Assembly: GCA_910575555.1 (NCBI GenBank) | Contig: CAJTFX010000002.1 | Span: 186,001-250,000, forward strand | From: Lachnospiraceae bacterium | Lineage (GTDB): Bacteria > Bacillota > Clostridia > Lachnospirales > Lachnospiraceae | Direction of reading: 5' to 3' | Length of the DNA stretch: 64,000 nt | In this document: positions 36,320 to 44,134 of the stretch, piece after piece | Numbering within the stretch: position 1 is the stretch's first letter | Layout of the letters: each line of letters begins with the position of its first letter | Notes under the pieces: model-generated | What the model was told of the DNA's origin: nothing | The model's input: only the letters and a program-made list of their open reading frames with translations | Databases searched by the model: none | Translations under genes and position numbers: made by a program

Positions 36320-37703
36320 ACCCAATATTTTGTTTTATTTTTCGGATCAGCAGCGCCCGGACACGTTAGGATGTTACGGGCAAAGGCTGGACATCAGTCC
36401 GAATTTGGACAGGCTGGCAGCAGAAGGAGTGGTATTTGAAAATGCGTTTACCGCCCAGCCTGTATGCGGCCCCTGCAGGGCATTGTTTCAGACAGGGCGT
36501 TATCCGACGGAAATCAATTGCTATCGAAATGGACAGCCTCTTCCGGCCAACGTGAAAACTGCGGCAAATTACATGGATGAAGCAGGCTATGACAATGCCT
36601 ATGTGGGAAAATGGCATCTGGCAAGTGAGCGGAACAGTTATTCGGCGCCTCCCAGTATTGATTATGAGACGGCTCCTATTCCTCTGGAGCGGCGGGGCGG
36701 CTATCATGGGTTCTGGAGGGTTTCTGATGTGCTGGAAGCCACTTCCCATGGATATGACGGATATGTTTTTGATGAAGATATGCAAAAAAGAGAATTTAAG
36801 GGATACCGTGCAGACTGCATCACAGATTTTGCCATGGAATATTTGGAGCAATATAACGGCGAAAAACCATTTTTTCTGACCATATCCCATATTGAACCCC
36901 ACCATCAAAACGACCGGGGCTGTTATGAGGGGCCCAATGGTTCAAAAGAGCGGTTTGCAGGCTGTGAGATTCCTGAGGATCTGAAAGCCCTTGGCGGAGA
37001 CGCCGCTGAAATGTATCCGGATTATTTAGGCTGTTGTAAGAGCCTGGACGATAACTTAGGGCGTATCATAGAAAAGCTTAAGGAAAAAGGGCTTTATGAT
37101 AACACAGTGATTATTTATGGTTCAGATCACGGCTGCCATTTTAAAACCCGCAATAAGGATGAACATCTTACAGGGGCGGACGACTATAAACGCTCCTGTC
37201 ATGATTCTGCCCTGAAAGTGCCCCTTGTGATTTCGGGACCCGGATTCAGAGGAGGGAAGAGGGTCAGGGAGTTGGTAAGTACAGCCAGTCTCCCCAAAAC
37301 ATTCCTTGCCATGGGAGGCATAGACATTGGAAATCTGATGATAGGAGAAAACCTGAAAGACGTAGCGGATGGAAAAACCCGTCACAGGGAAAACAGAGTT
37401 TTTGCCCAGATCAGCGAAAGCCGTACCGGAAGATGTATCCGGACAGAAGATTATCTCTACAGCGTATATGCTCCGGACTCAGATGGATGGCAGGAGGGAA
37501 GCAGCGATTACTACGCTGAGGATTTCTTATACGATCTGAAAAAGGACCCATATCAATTAAAAAATCTGGTGGGGGATTCAGAATATAAGGAAATAAAGAA
37601 GGAGTTGTCCAGGCAGCTTTTGGATGAAATTGAGAAGGCGGAAGGGGTGCGGCCTGTGATTGAGTACAGATCAGACCTGGAGGGAGATTTGTGCCGAATA
37701 TAG
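36312..37703 (+). CDS. Cytoplasmic Cys-type sulfatase
   Basis: 463 residues, no signal peptide. N-terminus NILFYFSDQQRPDTLGCYG with metal ligands D12 and neighbours; formylglycine site C52 in CGPCRALFQTGRYP; KWHL; GSDHGCHFKTR later. The consensus C-x-P-S/A-R is here C-G-P-C-R, with a second Cys at the variable place. It hydrolyses a sulfate ester; lack of a signal peptide implies an imported, small substrate. Choline-sulfatase-like or other alkyl/aryl classes are possible. It overlaps lysR and is paired with the maturase of the divergent operon. Confidence 0.9.
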   Translation: MNKPNILFYFSDQQRPDTLGCYGQRLDISPNLDRLAAEGVVFENAFTAQPVCGPCRALFQTGRYPTEINCYRNGQPLPANVKTAANYMDEAGYDNAYVGKWHLASERNSYSAPPSIDYETAPIPLERRGGYHGFWRVSDVLEATSHGYDGYVFDEDMQKREFKGYRADCITDFAMEYLEQYNGEKPFFLTISHIEPHHQNDRGCYEGPNGSKERFAGCEIPEDLKALGGDAAEMYPDYLGCCKSLDDNLGRIIEKLKEKGLYDNTVIIYGSDHGCHFKTRNKDEHLTGADDYKRSCHDSALKVPLVISGPGFRGGKRVRELVSTASLPKTFLAMGGIDIGNLMIGENLKDVADGKTRHRENRVFAQISESRTGRCIRTEDYLYSVYAPDSDGWQEGSSDYYAEDFLYDLKKDPYQLKNLVGDSEYKEIKKELSRQLLDEIEKAEGVRPVIEYRSDLEGDLCRI

Positions 37704-37798
37704 GGAGGCGTAGAGGGCTGCGTTGACCAAATGAAGTATAAATGTCACGCAAATTGGGGGATGCAGATGTCCGGAATGATTTTTTAAACATGTTTTAG

Positions 37799-37840
37799 TA
37801 CTACAGCGAACAATCCAAATATAAAACGTTCGCTGTAGTA
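37799..37840. repeat. Minimal copy of the dispersed-repeat outer ends
   Basis: Perfect 13-bp inverted arms TACTACAGCGAAC and GTTCGCTGTAGTA (37799-37811, 37828-37840) separated by 16 bases. The same right arm with its flank recurs at 33001-33027; similar arms (TACGGCGAA/TTCGCCGTA) lie outside repeat copy B. Confidence 0.7.
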
Positions 37841-37866
37841 TTAGTGTGAGTTATTAGATACAGGCA

Positions 37867-37895
37867 TTGTCTAAAAAAGAAACGCGTGCTATACT
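37867..37895 (+). promoter_or_regulatory. Promoter of the holin-like toxin
   Basis: TTGTCT 37867-37872, 17-bp spacer, TATACT 37890-37895. Confidence 0.7.
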
Positions 37896-37928
37896 TAGAA
37901 TATGGGAAACCATAGAGCCAGGCGGCTG

Positions 37929-37974
37929 CCCTCCGAAACGGAGGGGCTGACCCTCCAGACGAAAGAAAGGAGGG
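37929..37974 (+). promoter_or_regulatory. Structured toxin leader that can hide the ribosome site
   Basis: CCCTCC occurs at 37929-37934 and 37951-37956, and GGAGGG at 37940-37945 and 37969-37974. The last GGAGGG is the toxin's Shine-Dalgarno sequence, so it can be paired by the second CCCTCC, while alternative pairings can free it. Confidence 0.65.
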
Positions 37975-37982
37975 CGTTGCTA

Positions 37983-38078
37983 ATGATGATTACATATTCT
38001 GATTTGGTTCAGACTGGAATATTCATTGTTGCCCTTATTGGATTGTGTTACACAGTTTTTAAGGGAAAACGAAAATAG
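37983..38078 (+). CDS. Holin-like type I toxin, 31 residues
   Basis: Reads M-M-I-T-Y-S-D-L-V-Q, then a single hydrophobic helix (about 10-26, TGIFIVALIGLCYTVF) and a basic tail KGKRK. This matches the small putative holin-like toxins (TxpA/PepG1-like) of Firmicutes: short, one helix, positive tail. AAAGGAGGG precedes ATG 37983 (second ATG at 37986). A divergent, overlapping antisense transcript unit at its 3' end is the expected RNA antitoxin. Too short to be found by usual gene callers. Confidence 0.85.
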   Translation: MMITYSDLVQTGIFIVALIGLCYTVFKGKRK

Positions 38079-38167
38079 CCGCCACTACTGCGAATAGTGA
38101 CGGCTGACACCATGTGTTAGTTTGATTTGTTCGAGGGTAGCCGCTTCTATGGCTTTCCCTTTTTATA
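38072..38167 (-). ncRNA. Predicted antisense RNA antitoxin
   Basis: A minus-strand promoter (38201-38173) would start RNA near 38167. It runs over the 3' end of the toxin unit and meets the hairpin AGCCGTCACT...AGTGGCGGCT (about 38104-38076), followed on that strand by ATTTTCGTTTT, a good terminator. Length about 95-105 bases. The plus-strand toxin mRNA would end in the AGGGTAGCC...GGCTTTCCCTTTTT structure near 38136-38165, giving long overlap. Ends are inferred. Confidence 0.7.
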
Positions 38168-38172
38168 TCTCT

Positions 38173-38201
38173 AATATAGCATATTCGGCAGCAGGATTCA
38201 A
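38173..38201 (-). promoter_or_regulatory. Promoter of the antisense RNA
   Basis: On the minus strand: TTGAAT (38201-38196), 17-bp spacer, TATATT (38178-38173). Confidence 0.75.
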
Positions 38202-38275
38202 GAGCTGAACGCAGAATTGCGACAAATTCAAAAAAGGCAGATAAATACAAACAACAGTTCGTAAAGAAAAAACAC

Positions 38276-38304
38276 TTGACACCCGCTTTCTTTTATAGTA
38301 TGAT
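38276..38304 (+). promoter_or_regulatory. Promoter of the ylxM-ffh unit
   Basis: TTGACA 38276-38281, 17-bp spacer, TATGAT 38299-38304. Start of transcription would be near 38311, only about 10 bases before the start codon. Confidence 0.8.
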
Positions 38305-38320
38305 ACCCAAGGTGATAGAA

Positions 38321-38665
38321 ATGGAAAGAAAATTGATGCAGACGTATCTGTATGATTTTTATGGAGAGCTGCTGACGGATCACCAGAGAGAAGTTTATGA
38401 GGATTTTGTGCTGAATGATTTATCCCTCAGTGAGATTGCCCAGGAAGAGGGAATCAGCCGCCAGGGTGTGCATGATCTGGTGAAACGCTGTGACAGGATT
38501 TTAGAAGGATATGAGGAGAAACTGCATCTTTTAGAGCGGTTCTTAAGCACAAAAGAGAAGGTCAGCAGAATTCAGTCACTCAGCCGGAATTATCAGCAAC
38601 AGAAGGAAGCCGTGGTGATGGCAGAGATTGAAGCTATTTCCAATGAGATATTAGAGGAGTTATAA
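38321..38665 (+). CDS. ylxM: YlxM-type helix-turn-helix protein, SRP operon
   Basis: 114 residues. [46 protein letters not shown] is a sigma-70-region-4-like helix-turn-helix; a helical tail follows. YlxM proteins precede ffh in Firmicutes and are linked to SRP; a regulatory role is inferred. ATG 38321 matches family N-termini; AAGGTGAT is the ribosome site but overlaps the predicted transcript start. ffh follows one base after the stop. Confidence 0.92.
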   Translation: MERKLMQTYLYDFYGELLTDHQREVYEDFVLNDLSLSEIAQEEGISRQGVHDLVKRCDRILEGYEEKLHLLERFLSTKEKVSRIQSLSRNYQQQKEAVVMAEIEAISNEILEEL

Positions 38666-38666
38666 G

Positions 38667-40028
38667 ATGGCATTTGACAGCTTATCGGAGAAATTACAGA
38701 ATGTATTCAAATCTTTGCGGAGCAAGGGGCTTTTGACAGAAGATGATGTGAAAACAGCATTGAAGGAAGTAAAACTTGCGCTGTTGGAAGCGGACGTCAA
38801 CTTTAAGGTTGTAAAGCAATTTGTGAAATCTGTACAGGAGCGGGCAGTAGGACAGGATGTGATGAACGGCCTGAATCCGGGGCAGATGGTAATTAAGATT
38901 GTAAACGAGGAACTGGTTGCTCTGATGGGGTCTGAGACAACGGAGATTGCCTTAAGGCCGGGCAGTGAAGTGACAGTGATCATGATGGCGGGCCTGCAGG
39001 GAGCAGGTAAGACCACCACCACCGCCAAGATTGCCGGAAAGCTGAAGCAGAAGGGAAGAAAACCTCTTCTGACTGCCTGTGATATTTACCGTCCTGCAGC
39101 GATTCAGCAGCTTCAGATTAACGGTGAGAAGCAGGGGGTGGAAGTGTTTTCCATGGGCGACAGCCATAAGCCTGCCAATATCGCCAAAGCAGCCATTGAA
39201 CATGCCAGAGCCAAAGGATTTAACACAGTGATTCTGGATACGGCGGGACGTCTCCATGTGGATGAAGAGATGATGCAGGAGCTGCAGGAAATCAAAGAGC
39301 AGGTGGAGGTGCATCAGACCATTCTGGTGGTGGACGCCATGACAGGCCAGGACGCAGTGAACGTGGCCACAACCTTCAATGACAAAATCGGCATTGACGG
39401 CGTGATTCTCACCAAGTTGGACGGAGACACCAGAGGCGGAGCAGCATTGTCCATCCGGGCAGTTACCGGCAAACCGCTGTTGTACGTTGGTATGGGTGAG
39501 AAATTATCTGACCTGGAGCAGTTTTATCCGGATCGGATGGCCAACCGGATTCTGGGCATGGGAGATGTTCTGACCCTGATTGAGAAGGCCCAGGAAACCA
39601 TTGACGAAGAGAAGGCAAAAGAACTGGAACAGAAGATGAAGAAGGCGGAATTCGGCTTCGACGATTATCTGGAATCCATGAACCAGATGAAGAAGATGGG
39701 CGGGATTTCCAGTCTGCTCAGTATGATGCCCGGAATCGGAGGCTCCCAGATTGCCGAGATTGAGAATGCCATGGATGAAAAGAAAATGGCAAGAATTGAA
39801 GGAATTATCTATTCCATGACCCCAAAGGAACGGGCCAATCCCTCAATCCTGAATCCCAGCAGGAAGCGCAGAATTGCCAAAGGCGCAGGCGTGGATCTCA
39901 GTGAGGTAAACCGTCTGGTAAAGCAGTTTGAGCAGAGCCGGAAAATGATGAAGCAGATCCCGGGACTGATGGGCGGCAAAGGAAAGGGCAGGCGCAGAGG
40001 CGGGTTCAAGTTGCCCTTTGGCTTTTAA
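38667..40028 (+). CDS. ffh: Signal recognition particle protein Ffh
   Basis: 453 residues. N domain (about 1-85), GTPase G domain with GLQGAGKTTTTAKIAG, DIYRPAAIQQL, DTAGRLHVDEE, TKLDGDTRGGAA; methionine-rich M domain (about 300-435) binding signal peptides and 4.5S RNA; glycine/arginine tail. It delivers ribosomes to FtsY at the membrane. RBS GAGGAG lies inside ylxM. Confidence 0.98.
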   Translation: MAFDSLSEKLQNVFKSLRSKGLLTEDDVKTALKEVKLALLEADVNFKVVKQFVKSVQERAVGQDVMNGLNPGQMVIKIVNEELVALMGSETTEIALRPGSEVTVIMMAGLQGAGKTTTTAKIAGKLKQKGRKPLLTACDIYRPAAIQQLQINGEKQGVEVFSMGDSHKPANIAKAAIEHARAKGFNTVILDTAGRLHVDEEMMQELQEIKEQVEVHQTILVVDAMTGQDAVNVATTFNDKIGIDGVILTKLDGDTRGGAALSIRAVTGKPLLYVGMGEKLSDLEQFYPDRMANRILGMGDVLTLIEKAQETIDEEKAKELEQKMKKAEFGFDDYLESMNQMKKMGGISSLLSMMPGIGGSQIAEIENAMDEKKMARIEGIIYSMTPKERANPSILNPSRKRRIAKGAGVDLSEVNRLVKQFEQSRKMMKQIPGLMGGKGKGRRRGGFKLPFGF

Positions 40029-40102
40029 CATAACAGTCAGTAACAGGACAATATGTTCTGATTACAGAATAAATAGAAAGATATATCAGGAGGTGATATG
40101 CG

Positions 40103-40345
40103 ATGGTAAAGATCAGATTAAAGAGAATGGGCCAGAAGAAAGCGCCTTTCTATAGAATCATTGTTGCTGATTCCAGATCTCCGAGAGACGGTAAGTTTAT
40201 CGAGGAAATCGGAACATACGATCCAACGAAAGATCCAAGTGAATTTCACGTAAATGAAGAATTGGCGAAAAAATGGTTAGCAAATGGTGCGCAGCCTACA
40301 GAAGTAGTAGGGAAGATCTTTAAGGCAGCCGGTATCGAAAAATAA
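40103..40345 (+). CDS. rpsP: Ribosomal protein bS16
   Basis: 80 residues, starting [20 protein letters not shown] with [19 protein letters not shown], canonical bS16. RBS AGGAGGTGAT precedes ATG 40103. Part of the conserved ffh-rpsP-khpA-rimM-trmD-rplS order. Confidence 0.98.
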   Translation: MVKIRLKRMGQKKAPFYRIIVADSRSPRDGKFIEEIGTYDPTKDPSEFHVNEELAKKWLANGAQPTEVVGKIFKAAGIEK

Positions 40346-40363
40346 TCTTCGTGAGGTGACGTA

Positions 40364-40594
40364 ATGAAAGAATTAGTAGAAGTAATTGCAAGAGCGCTTG
40401 TGGATTATCCGGAAGAGGTTGCAGTTACAGAGACTGAGAACGACAAATCCATTGTGATAGAGTTACGTGTTGCCCAGGCAGATATGGGAAAGGTAATCGG
40501 AAAGCAGGGACGGATTGCAAAAGCAATTCGTTCCGTTGTAAAAGCAGCAGCGGCTAAAAGTGATAAAAAAGTAGTAGTGGATATCATGCAATAA
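40364..40594 (+). CDS. khpA: KH-domain RNA-binding protein KhpA
   Basis: 76 residues with one KH domain: GxxG-type loop VIGKQGRIAKAIRSVVKAA. KhpA (YlqC) partners with KhpB in Gram-positive bacteria to bind many transcripts and affect cell division. 18 bases after rpsP; a terminator-like hairpin follows. Confidence 0.93.
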   Translation: MKELVEVIARALVDYPEEVAVTETENDKSIVIELRVAQADMGKVIGKQGRIAKAIRSVVKAAAAKSDKKVVVDIMQ

Positions 40595-40648
40595 GATGGT
40601 ATTGCTCCGACATTGAACCGCCGGAGTAAAAGTAGCTGTACGCAGAAG

Positions 40649-40683
40649 AATCGCAGTGAGTTCTGGCTCATTGCGATTTTTTT
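40649..40683 (+). terminator. Terminator between khpA and rimM
   Basis: 12-bp stem AATCGCAGTGAG/CTCATTGCGATT (40649-40660, 40667-40678; one G-U pair), followed by a T-run (40677-40683). It would partially separate rpsP-khpA from rimM-trmD. Confidence 0.82.
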
Positions 40684-40698
40684 GGGAAAGGAAGTTCT

Positions 40699-41253
40699 AT
40701 GGAAGATTTGTTTCAGGTGGGCGTGATTACAACCACCCATGGCGTGCGGGGGGAGGTAAAGGTATTTCCCACTACCGACGATCCGGCACGGTTTAAAAAA
40801 TTGAAAAACGTATTGCTGGACACAGGAAAAGAAAAACTTGCACTGGAAATCAGTCAGGTGAAATTTTTTAAAAACCTGGTTATTCTGAAATTCCGGGGCA
40901 TTGACAATATAAATGATGTGGAAAAGTATAAAGGAAAAAGCCTTCTGATAGCAAGGGAACAGGCGGTAAAATGCGAAGAAGGGGAATACTTCATCGCGGA
41001 TTTGATTGGCCTTGAGGTTAAGACGGAGGAGGGGCAGCTGTTAGGAGAAGTGAAAGATGTGCTGCAGACCGGAGCCAATGATGTGTATATCATCCAGGTA
41101 GCCCCGGATTCTCCCTATAGTTCCAGAGTATCGAATAAAAAGAAAGAGCTTTTGCTTCCTGCCATTCAGGAATGTATCAGGAAGATTGACATTGCTGACA
41201 AAACCATGCAGGTGCATCTGATGGCAGGATTACTGGAAGAAGGAATGGAATGA
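40699..41253 (+). CDS. rimM: Ribosome maturation factor RimM
   Basis: 184 residues. N-terminal beta-barrel ([25 protein letters not shown]) and C-terminal PRC-barrel (about 95-180, [11 protein letters not shown]). RimM binds bS19 during 30S maturation. Overlaps trmD by 4 bases. GGAAAGGAAG precedes ATG 40699, 16 bases after the T-run of a hairpin. Confidence 0.96.
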   Translation: MEDLFQVGVITTTHGVRGEVKVFPTTDDPARFKKLKNVLLDTGKEKLALEISQVKFFKNLVILKFRGIDNINDVEKYKGKSLLIAREQAVKCEEGEYFIADLIGLEVKTEEGQLLGEVKDVLQTGANDVYIIQVAPDSPYSSRVSNKKKELLLPAIQECIRKIDIADKTMQVHLMAGLLEEGME

Positions 41254-41984
41254 GTATGAAATTTTATATTTTGACATTGTTTCCGGAAATGGTTGCAAAC
41301 GGGCTGAATACCAGTATTATCGGCCGGGCGGCAGAGGCGGGGCTTCTGCAGATAGAAGCGGTAAATATCCGGGACTATTCAGCGAATAAGCATCAGAAAG
41401 TAGACGATTATCCCTATGGCGGCGGCGCAGGAATGCTGATGCAGGCACAGCCGGTCTATGATGCCTGGCGCTCGGTGGTGGAGCGGATCGGCAAAAAGCC
41501 CCGGTGCGTCTATGTAACGCCCCAGGGCAGAACCTTTACGCAGCAGGACGCCAAAGAGTTTGCCAAAGAAGAGGAGATGATCCTTTTGTGCGGCCATTAT
41601 GAAGGGATTGACGAGCGGGTACTGGAAGAAATTGTGACGGATTATATGTCCATCGGAGATTATGTGCTCACCGGCGGAGAGCTTCCGGCCATGGTAATGG
41701 TAGACGCTGTTTCCCGGATGGTGCCGGGAGTGTTAGGCAATGAGGAATCTGGCTCTTTTGAGTCTTTTGAGGGAAATTTACTGGAGTATCCCCAGTATTC
41801 CCGGCCGGAGGAATGGAACGGCAGAAGAGTGCCGCCGGTTCTTTTGTCCGGCCATCACAAAAATATTGAACAGTGGCGCAGGCGGCAGTCCATTCTGCTG
41901 ACCGGCAGAAGAAGGCCGGATTTGCTGGAAAAAGCAGAGCTGACGGAGGAAGAGAGGAATTGGCTGAAAGAAGCAGGCCTTTGA
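41250..41984 (+). CDS. trmD: tRNA (guanine-N1)-methyltransferase TrmD
   Basis: 244 residues. [32 protein letters not shown] and the knot motif [14 protein letters not shown] are those of TrmD, which methylates G37 of several tRNAs. ATG 41250 overlaps the rimM stop; ATG 41256 is also possible. C-terminal helical domain present (to about 244). Confidence 0.97.
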   Translation: MSMKFYILTLFPEMVANGLNTSIIGRAAEAGLLQIEAVNIRDYSANKHQKVDDYPYGGGAGMLMQAQPVYDAWRSVVERIGKKPRCVYVTPQGRTFTQQDAKEFAKEEEMILLCGHYEGIDERVLEEIVTDYMSIGDYVLTGGELPAMVMVDAVSRMVPGVLGNEESGSFESFEGNLLEYPQYSRPEEWNGRRVPPVLLSGHHKNIEQWRRRQSILLTGRRRPDLLEKAELTEEERNWLKEAGL

Positions 41985-42015
41985 AATATTTCAGCAGAGG
42001 GGCGGCAAATATTTC

Positions 42016-42044
42016 TTGCATTTCCATTGGGCCTGTGCTATAAT
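42016..42044 (+). promoter_or_regulatory. Promoter of rplS
   Basis: TTGCAT 42016-42021, 17-bp spacer, TATAAT 42039-42044; leader of about 70 bases. Confidence 0.75.
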
Positions 42045-42122
42045 ACAAATCTATGAAAAGAAAATGATGGTCCTCTGTTACGAAGCGTATTAAGAACATC
42101 TAAATGAATCAGGAGGTCACAA

Positions 42123-42476
42123 ATGAACGCAACAGACATTATTAGAAGCATTGAACAGGAACAGTTAAAGGCAGAAGTAGACGAATTCCGTGTGGGCGAT
42201 ACCGTGAAAGTTTACGGTAAGATCAAAGAAGGAAACCGTGAGAGAATTCAGGTTTTTGAAGGAATTGTTTTAAAGAGACAGGGCGGAAGCAACAGAGAGA
42301 CTTTTACCGTAAGAAAGTTTTCCAACGGCATTGGCGTAGAAAAGACATGGCCGCTGCATTCTCCCAATGTAGAGAAGATTGAAGTGGTTCGCCGCGGTAA
42401 AGTAAGACGTGCGAAGCTGAACTATCTGAGAGGACGCGTAGGTAAGAGAGCTAAGGTAAAAGAACTGATGAAATAA
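42123..42476 (+). CDS. rplS: Ribosomal protein bL19
   Basis: 117 residues: [28 protein letters not shown] and the tail [20 protein letters not shown] are typical. AGGAGGTC precedes ATG 42123. It has its own promoter in addition to read-through from trmD, and a strong terminator. Confidence 0.98.
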   Translation: MNATDIIRSIEQEQLKAEVDEFRVGDTVKVYGKIKEGNRERIQVFEGIVLKRQGGSNRETFTVRKFSNGIGVEKTWPLHSPNVEKIEVVRRGKVRRAKLNYLRGRVGKRAKVKELMK

Positions 42477-42533
42477 TTCAGGCAGAAGCAAATACCTGTG
42501 AGAGCAGCCAGGGGGCAGTTTTTCTCAGGAAGG

Positions 42534-42575
42534 AAGCAAGGGACAAATACGATGGTAGTTGTCCCTTGCTTTGTA
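42534..42575 (+). terminator. Terminator after rplS
   Basis: Perfect 13-bp stem AAGCAAGGGACAA/TTGTCCCTTGCTT (42534-42546, 42559-42571) with T-rich tail. Confidence 0.9.
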
Positions 42576-42624
42576 TACATGCAGGTCGGAAAATGGCAGA
42601 AGGGGCCGTTATACAGAGGGAACT

Positions 42625-43206
42625 ATGAGAAGAACATCGGGATTGAATTTTAATCGGAAAAAGAAAAAAGTAAACACCGGACTGGTGCAGGAAGTGATTG
42701 TCTGGATCGGAGAGATTCTTCTGACAATTGCGCTGGCAATACTTTTTGTGCTGTCTGTGGGCTTTCGCGTGTCTGTGGTGGGGCCTTCCATGTCGCCTAC
42801 GTTAGAGAGCGGGGAGAAGATTCTGGTGAACCGCATCGGCTGCAAGCTGTTCGGCCCGGGTCGGAATGATCTGATTGTTTTTTTGCCCAACGGAAATGAG
42901 AAATCCCATTACTATATCAAACGCGTCATCGGCCTGCCGGGAGACCGGGTACAGATTAAGGACGGCATTATCTATATCAATGGAGAACCCTTTGAGGAAA
43001 AAATAGAAGTTTCCGCCATTGAGAATCCCCTTCTGGCAGAGGAGGAGATTGTGGTGGAAGAGGATGAATATTTCGTATTGGGAGACAACCGGAACAACAG
43101 CGAGGACAGCCGGTATGCCAGTATCGGCAATGTGAAAAAAGAATATATCGTTGGGAAAGCATGGTGCATTGTGTATCCCTGGAACCGGTTCGGATTGTTG
43201 AAATAA
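42625..43206 (+). CDS. lepB: Signal peptidase I, first copy
   Basis: 193 residues. Basic start, one membrane helix (about 25-48), catalytic S55 in GPSMSPTL, general base K99 in YYIKRVIGLPGD, and GDNRNNSEDSR. Removes signal peptides at the outer face of the membrane. Start ATG 42625 is chosen because the upstream open frame crosses the rplS terminator. Divergent from the copy 1 kb downstream, so they are not a recent duplicate. Confidence 0.95.
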   Translation: MRRTSGLNFNRKKKKVNTGLVQEVIVWIGEILLTIALAILFVLSVGFRVSVVGPSMSPTLESGEKILVNRIGCKLFGPGRNDLIVFLPNGNEKSHYYIKRVIGLPGDRVQIKDGIIYINGEPFEEKIEVSAIENPLLAEEEIVVEEDEYFVLGDNRNNSEDSRYASIGNVKKEYIVGKAWCIVYPWNRFGLLK

Positions 43207-43216
43207 AGGAGATAAT

Positions 43217-44068
43217 ATGAATTTTCAGTGGTATCCCGGGCATATGACGAAGGCCAAACGTCAGATGCAGGAAGATATGAAGTTGATAGATTTGGTAATT
43301 GAACTGGTGGACGCCAGAATTCCCTTAAGCAGCCGCAATCCTGACATTGATGAGCTGGGGCGGCAGAAAGCAAGGCTGATTCTGATGAATAAGGCGGATC
43401 TGGCCAGTGAGAAGCAGACGCAGCGCTGGTCTGATTTTTTCCGGAATAAAGGATATTTTGTGGTGAAATTAGACGCCAGAACCAGGTCAGGAATGAAAGG
43501 CATCAATGATGTGATTATGGAAGCCTGCCGGGAGAAAATGGAACGGGACAGAAAGCGGGGCATCAAAAACCGCCCGGTGCGCGCCATGGTGGTTGGAATC
43601 CCCAATGTGGGAAAGTCCACGTTTATCAATACTTTTGCAGGAAAAGCCTGTACGAAAACCGGAAATAAGCCGGGGGTCACTAAGGGAAAACAGTGGATTC
43701 GGCTGAACCGGAACGTGGAACTTCTGGATACGCCGGGAATTTTATGGCCCAAGTTTGAGGATCAGCGGGTGGGGCTGCACCTGGCGCTGATTGGCTCCAT
43801 TAAGGATGAAATATTGAATATCGACGAGCTTTCTCTGGAACTGATTAAGATTCTGAAAGAATATTATCCCGGAATTTTGAAAGAGCGGTACGACGCGGAG
43901 GAAGAAGCCCAGCCGCCGGAAATTTTAATGCAGATTGCAGAGAACAGAAATTGTATCAAAAAGGGAAATGAGCTGGATTACAGCAAAGCGGCCGCTCTGG
44001 CCCTGGATGAATTCCGCAGCGGGCGTTTGGGGAAAATAACGCTTGAATTTCCAGAAGAGCAGCAGTAA
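43217..44068 (+). CDS. rbgA: Ribosome biogenesis GTPase RbgA (YlqF)
   Basis: 283 residues, a circularly permuted GTPase: G4 NKADL before G1 GIPNVGKSTFIN and G3 DTPGILWPK. N-terminus QWYPGHMTKAKRQM is that of YlqF/RbgA, which finishes 50S assembly in Bacillus. C-terminal RNA-binding region present. Lies between the two lepB genes; same order as ylqF-rnhB in Bacillus. Confidence 0.95.
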   Translation: MNFQWYPGHMTKAKRQMQEDMKLIDLVIELVDARIPLSSRNPDIDELGRQKARLILMNKADLASEKQTQRWSDFFRNKGYFVVKLDARTRSGMKGINDVIMEACREKMERDRKRGIKNRPVRAMVVGIPNVGKSTFINTFAGKACTKTGNKPGVTKGKQWIRLNRNVELLDTPGILWPKFEDQRVGLHLALIGSIKDEILNIDELSLELIKILKEYYPGILKERYDAEEEAQPPEILMQIAENRNCIKKGNELDYSKAAALALDEFRSGRLGKITLEFPEEQQ

Positions 44069-44134
44069 AATAGCAGTATGGAAACAGCGGAGTATTATAA
44101 ATTTTAGCAGATGGCGGGAAGAGAAATTATAGAT

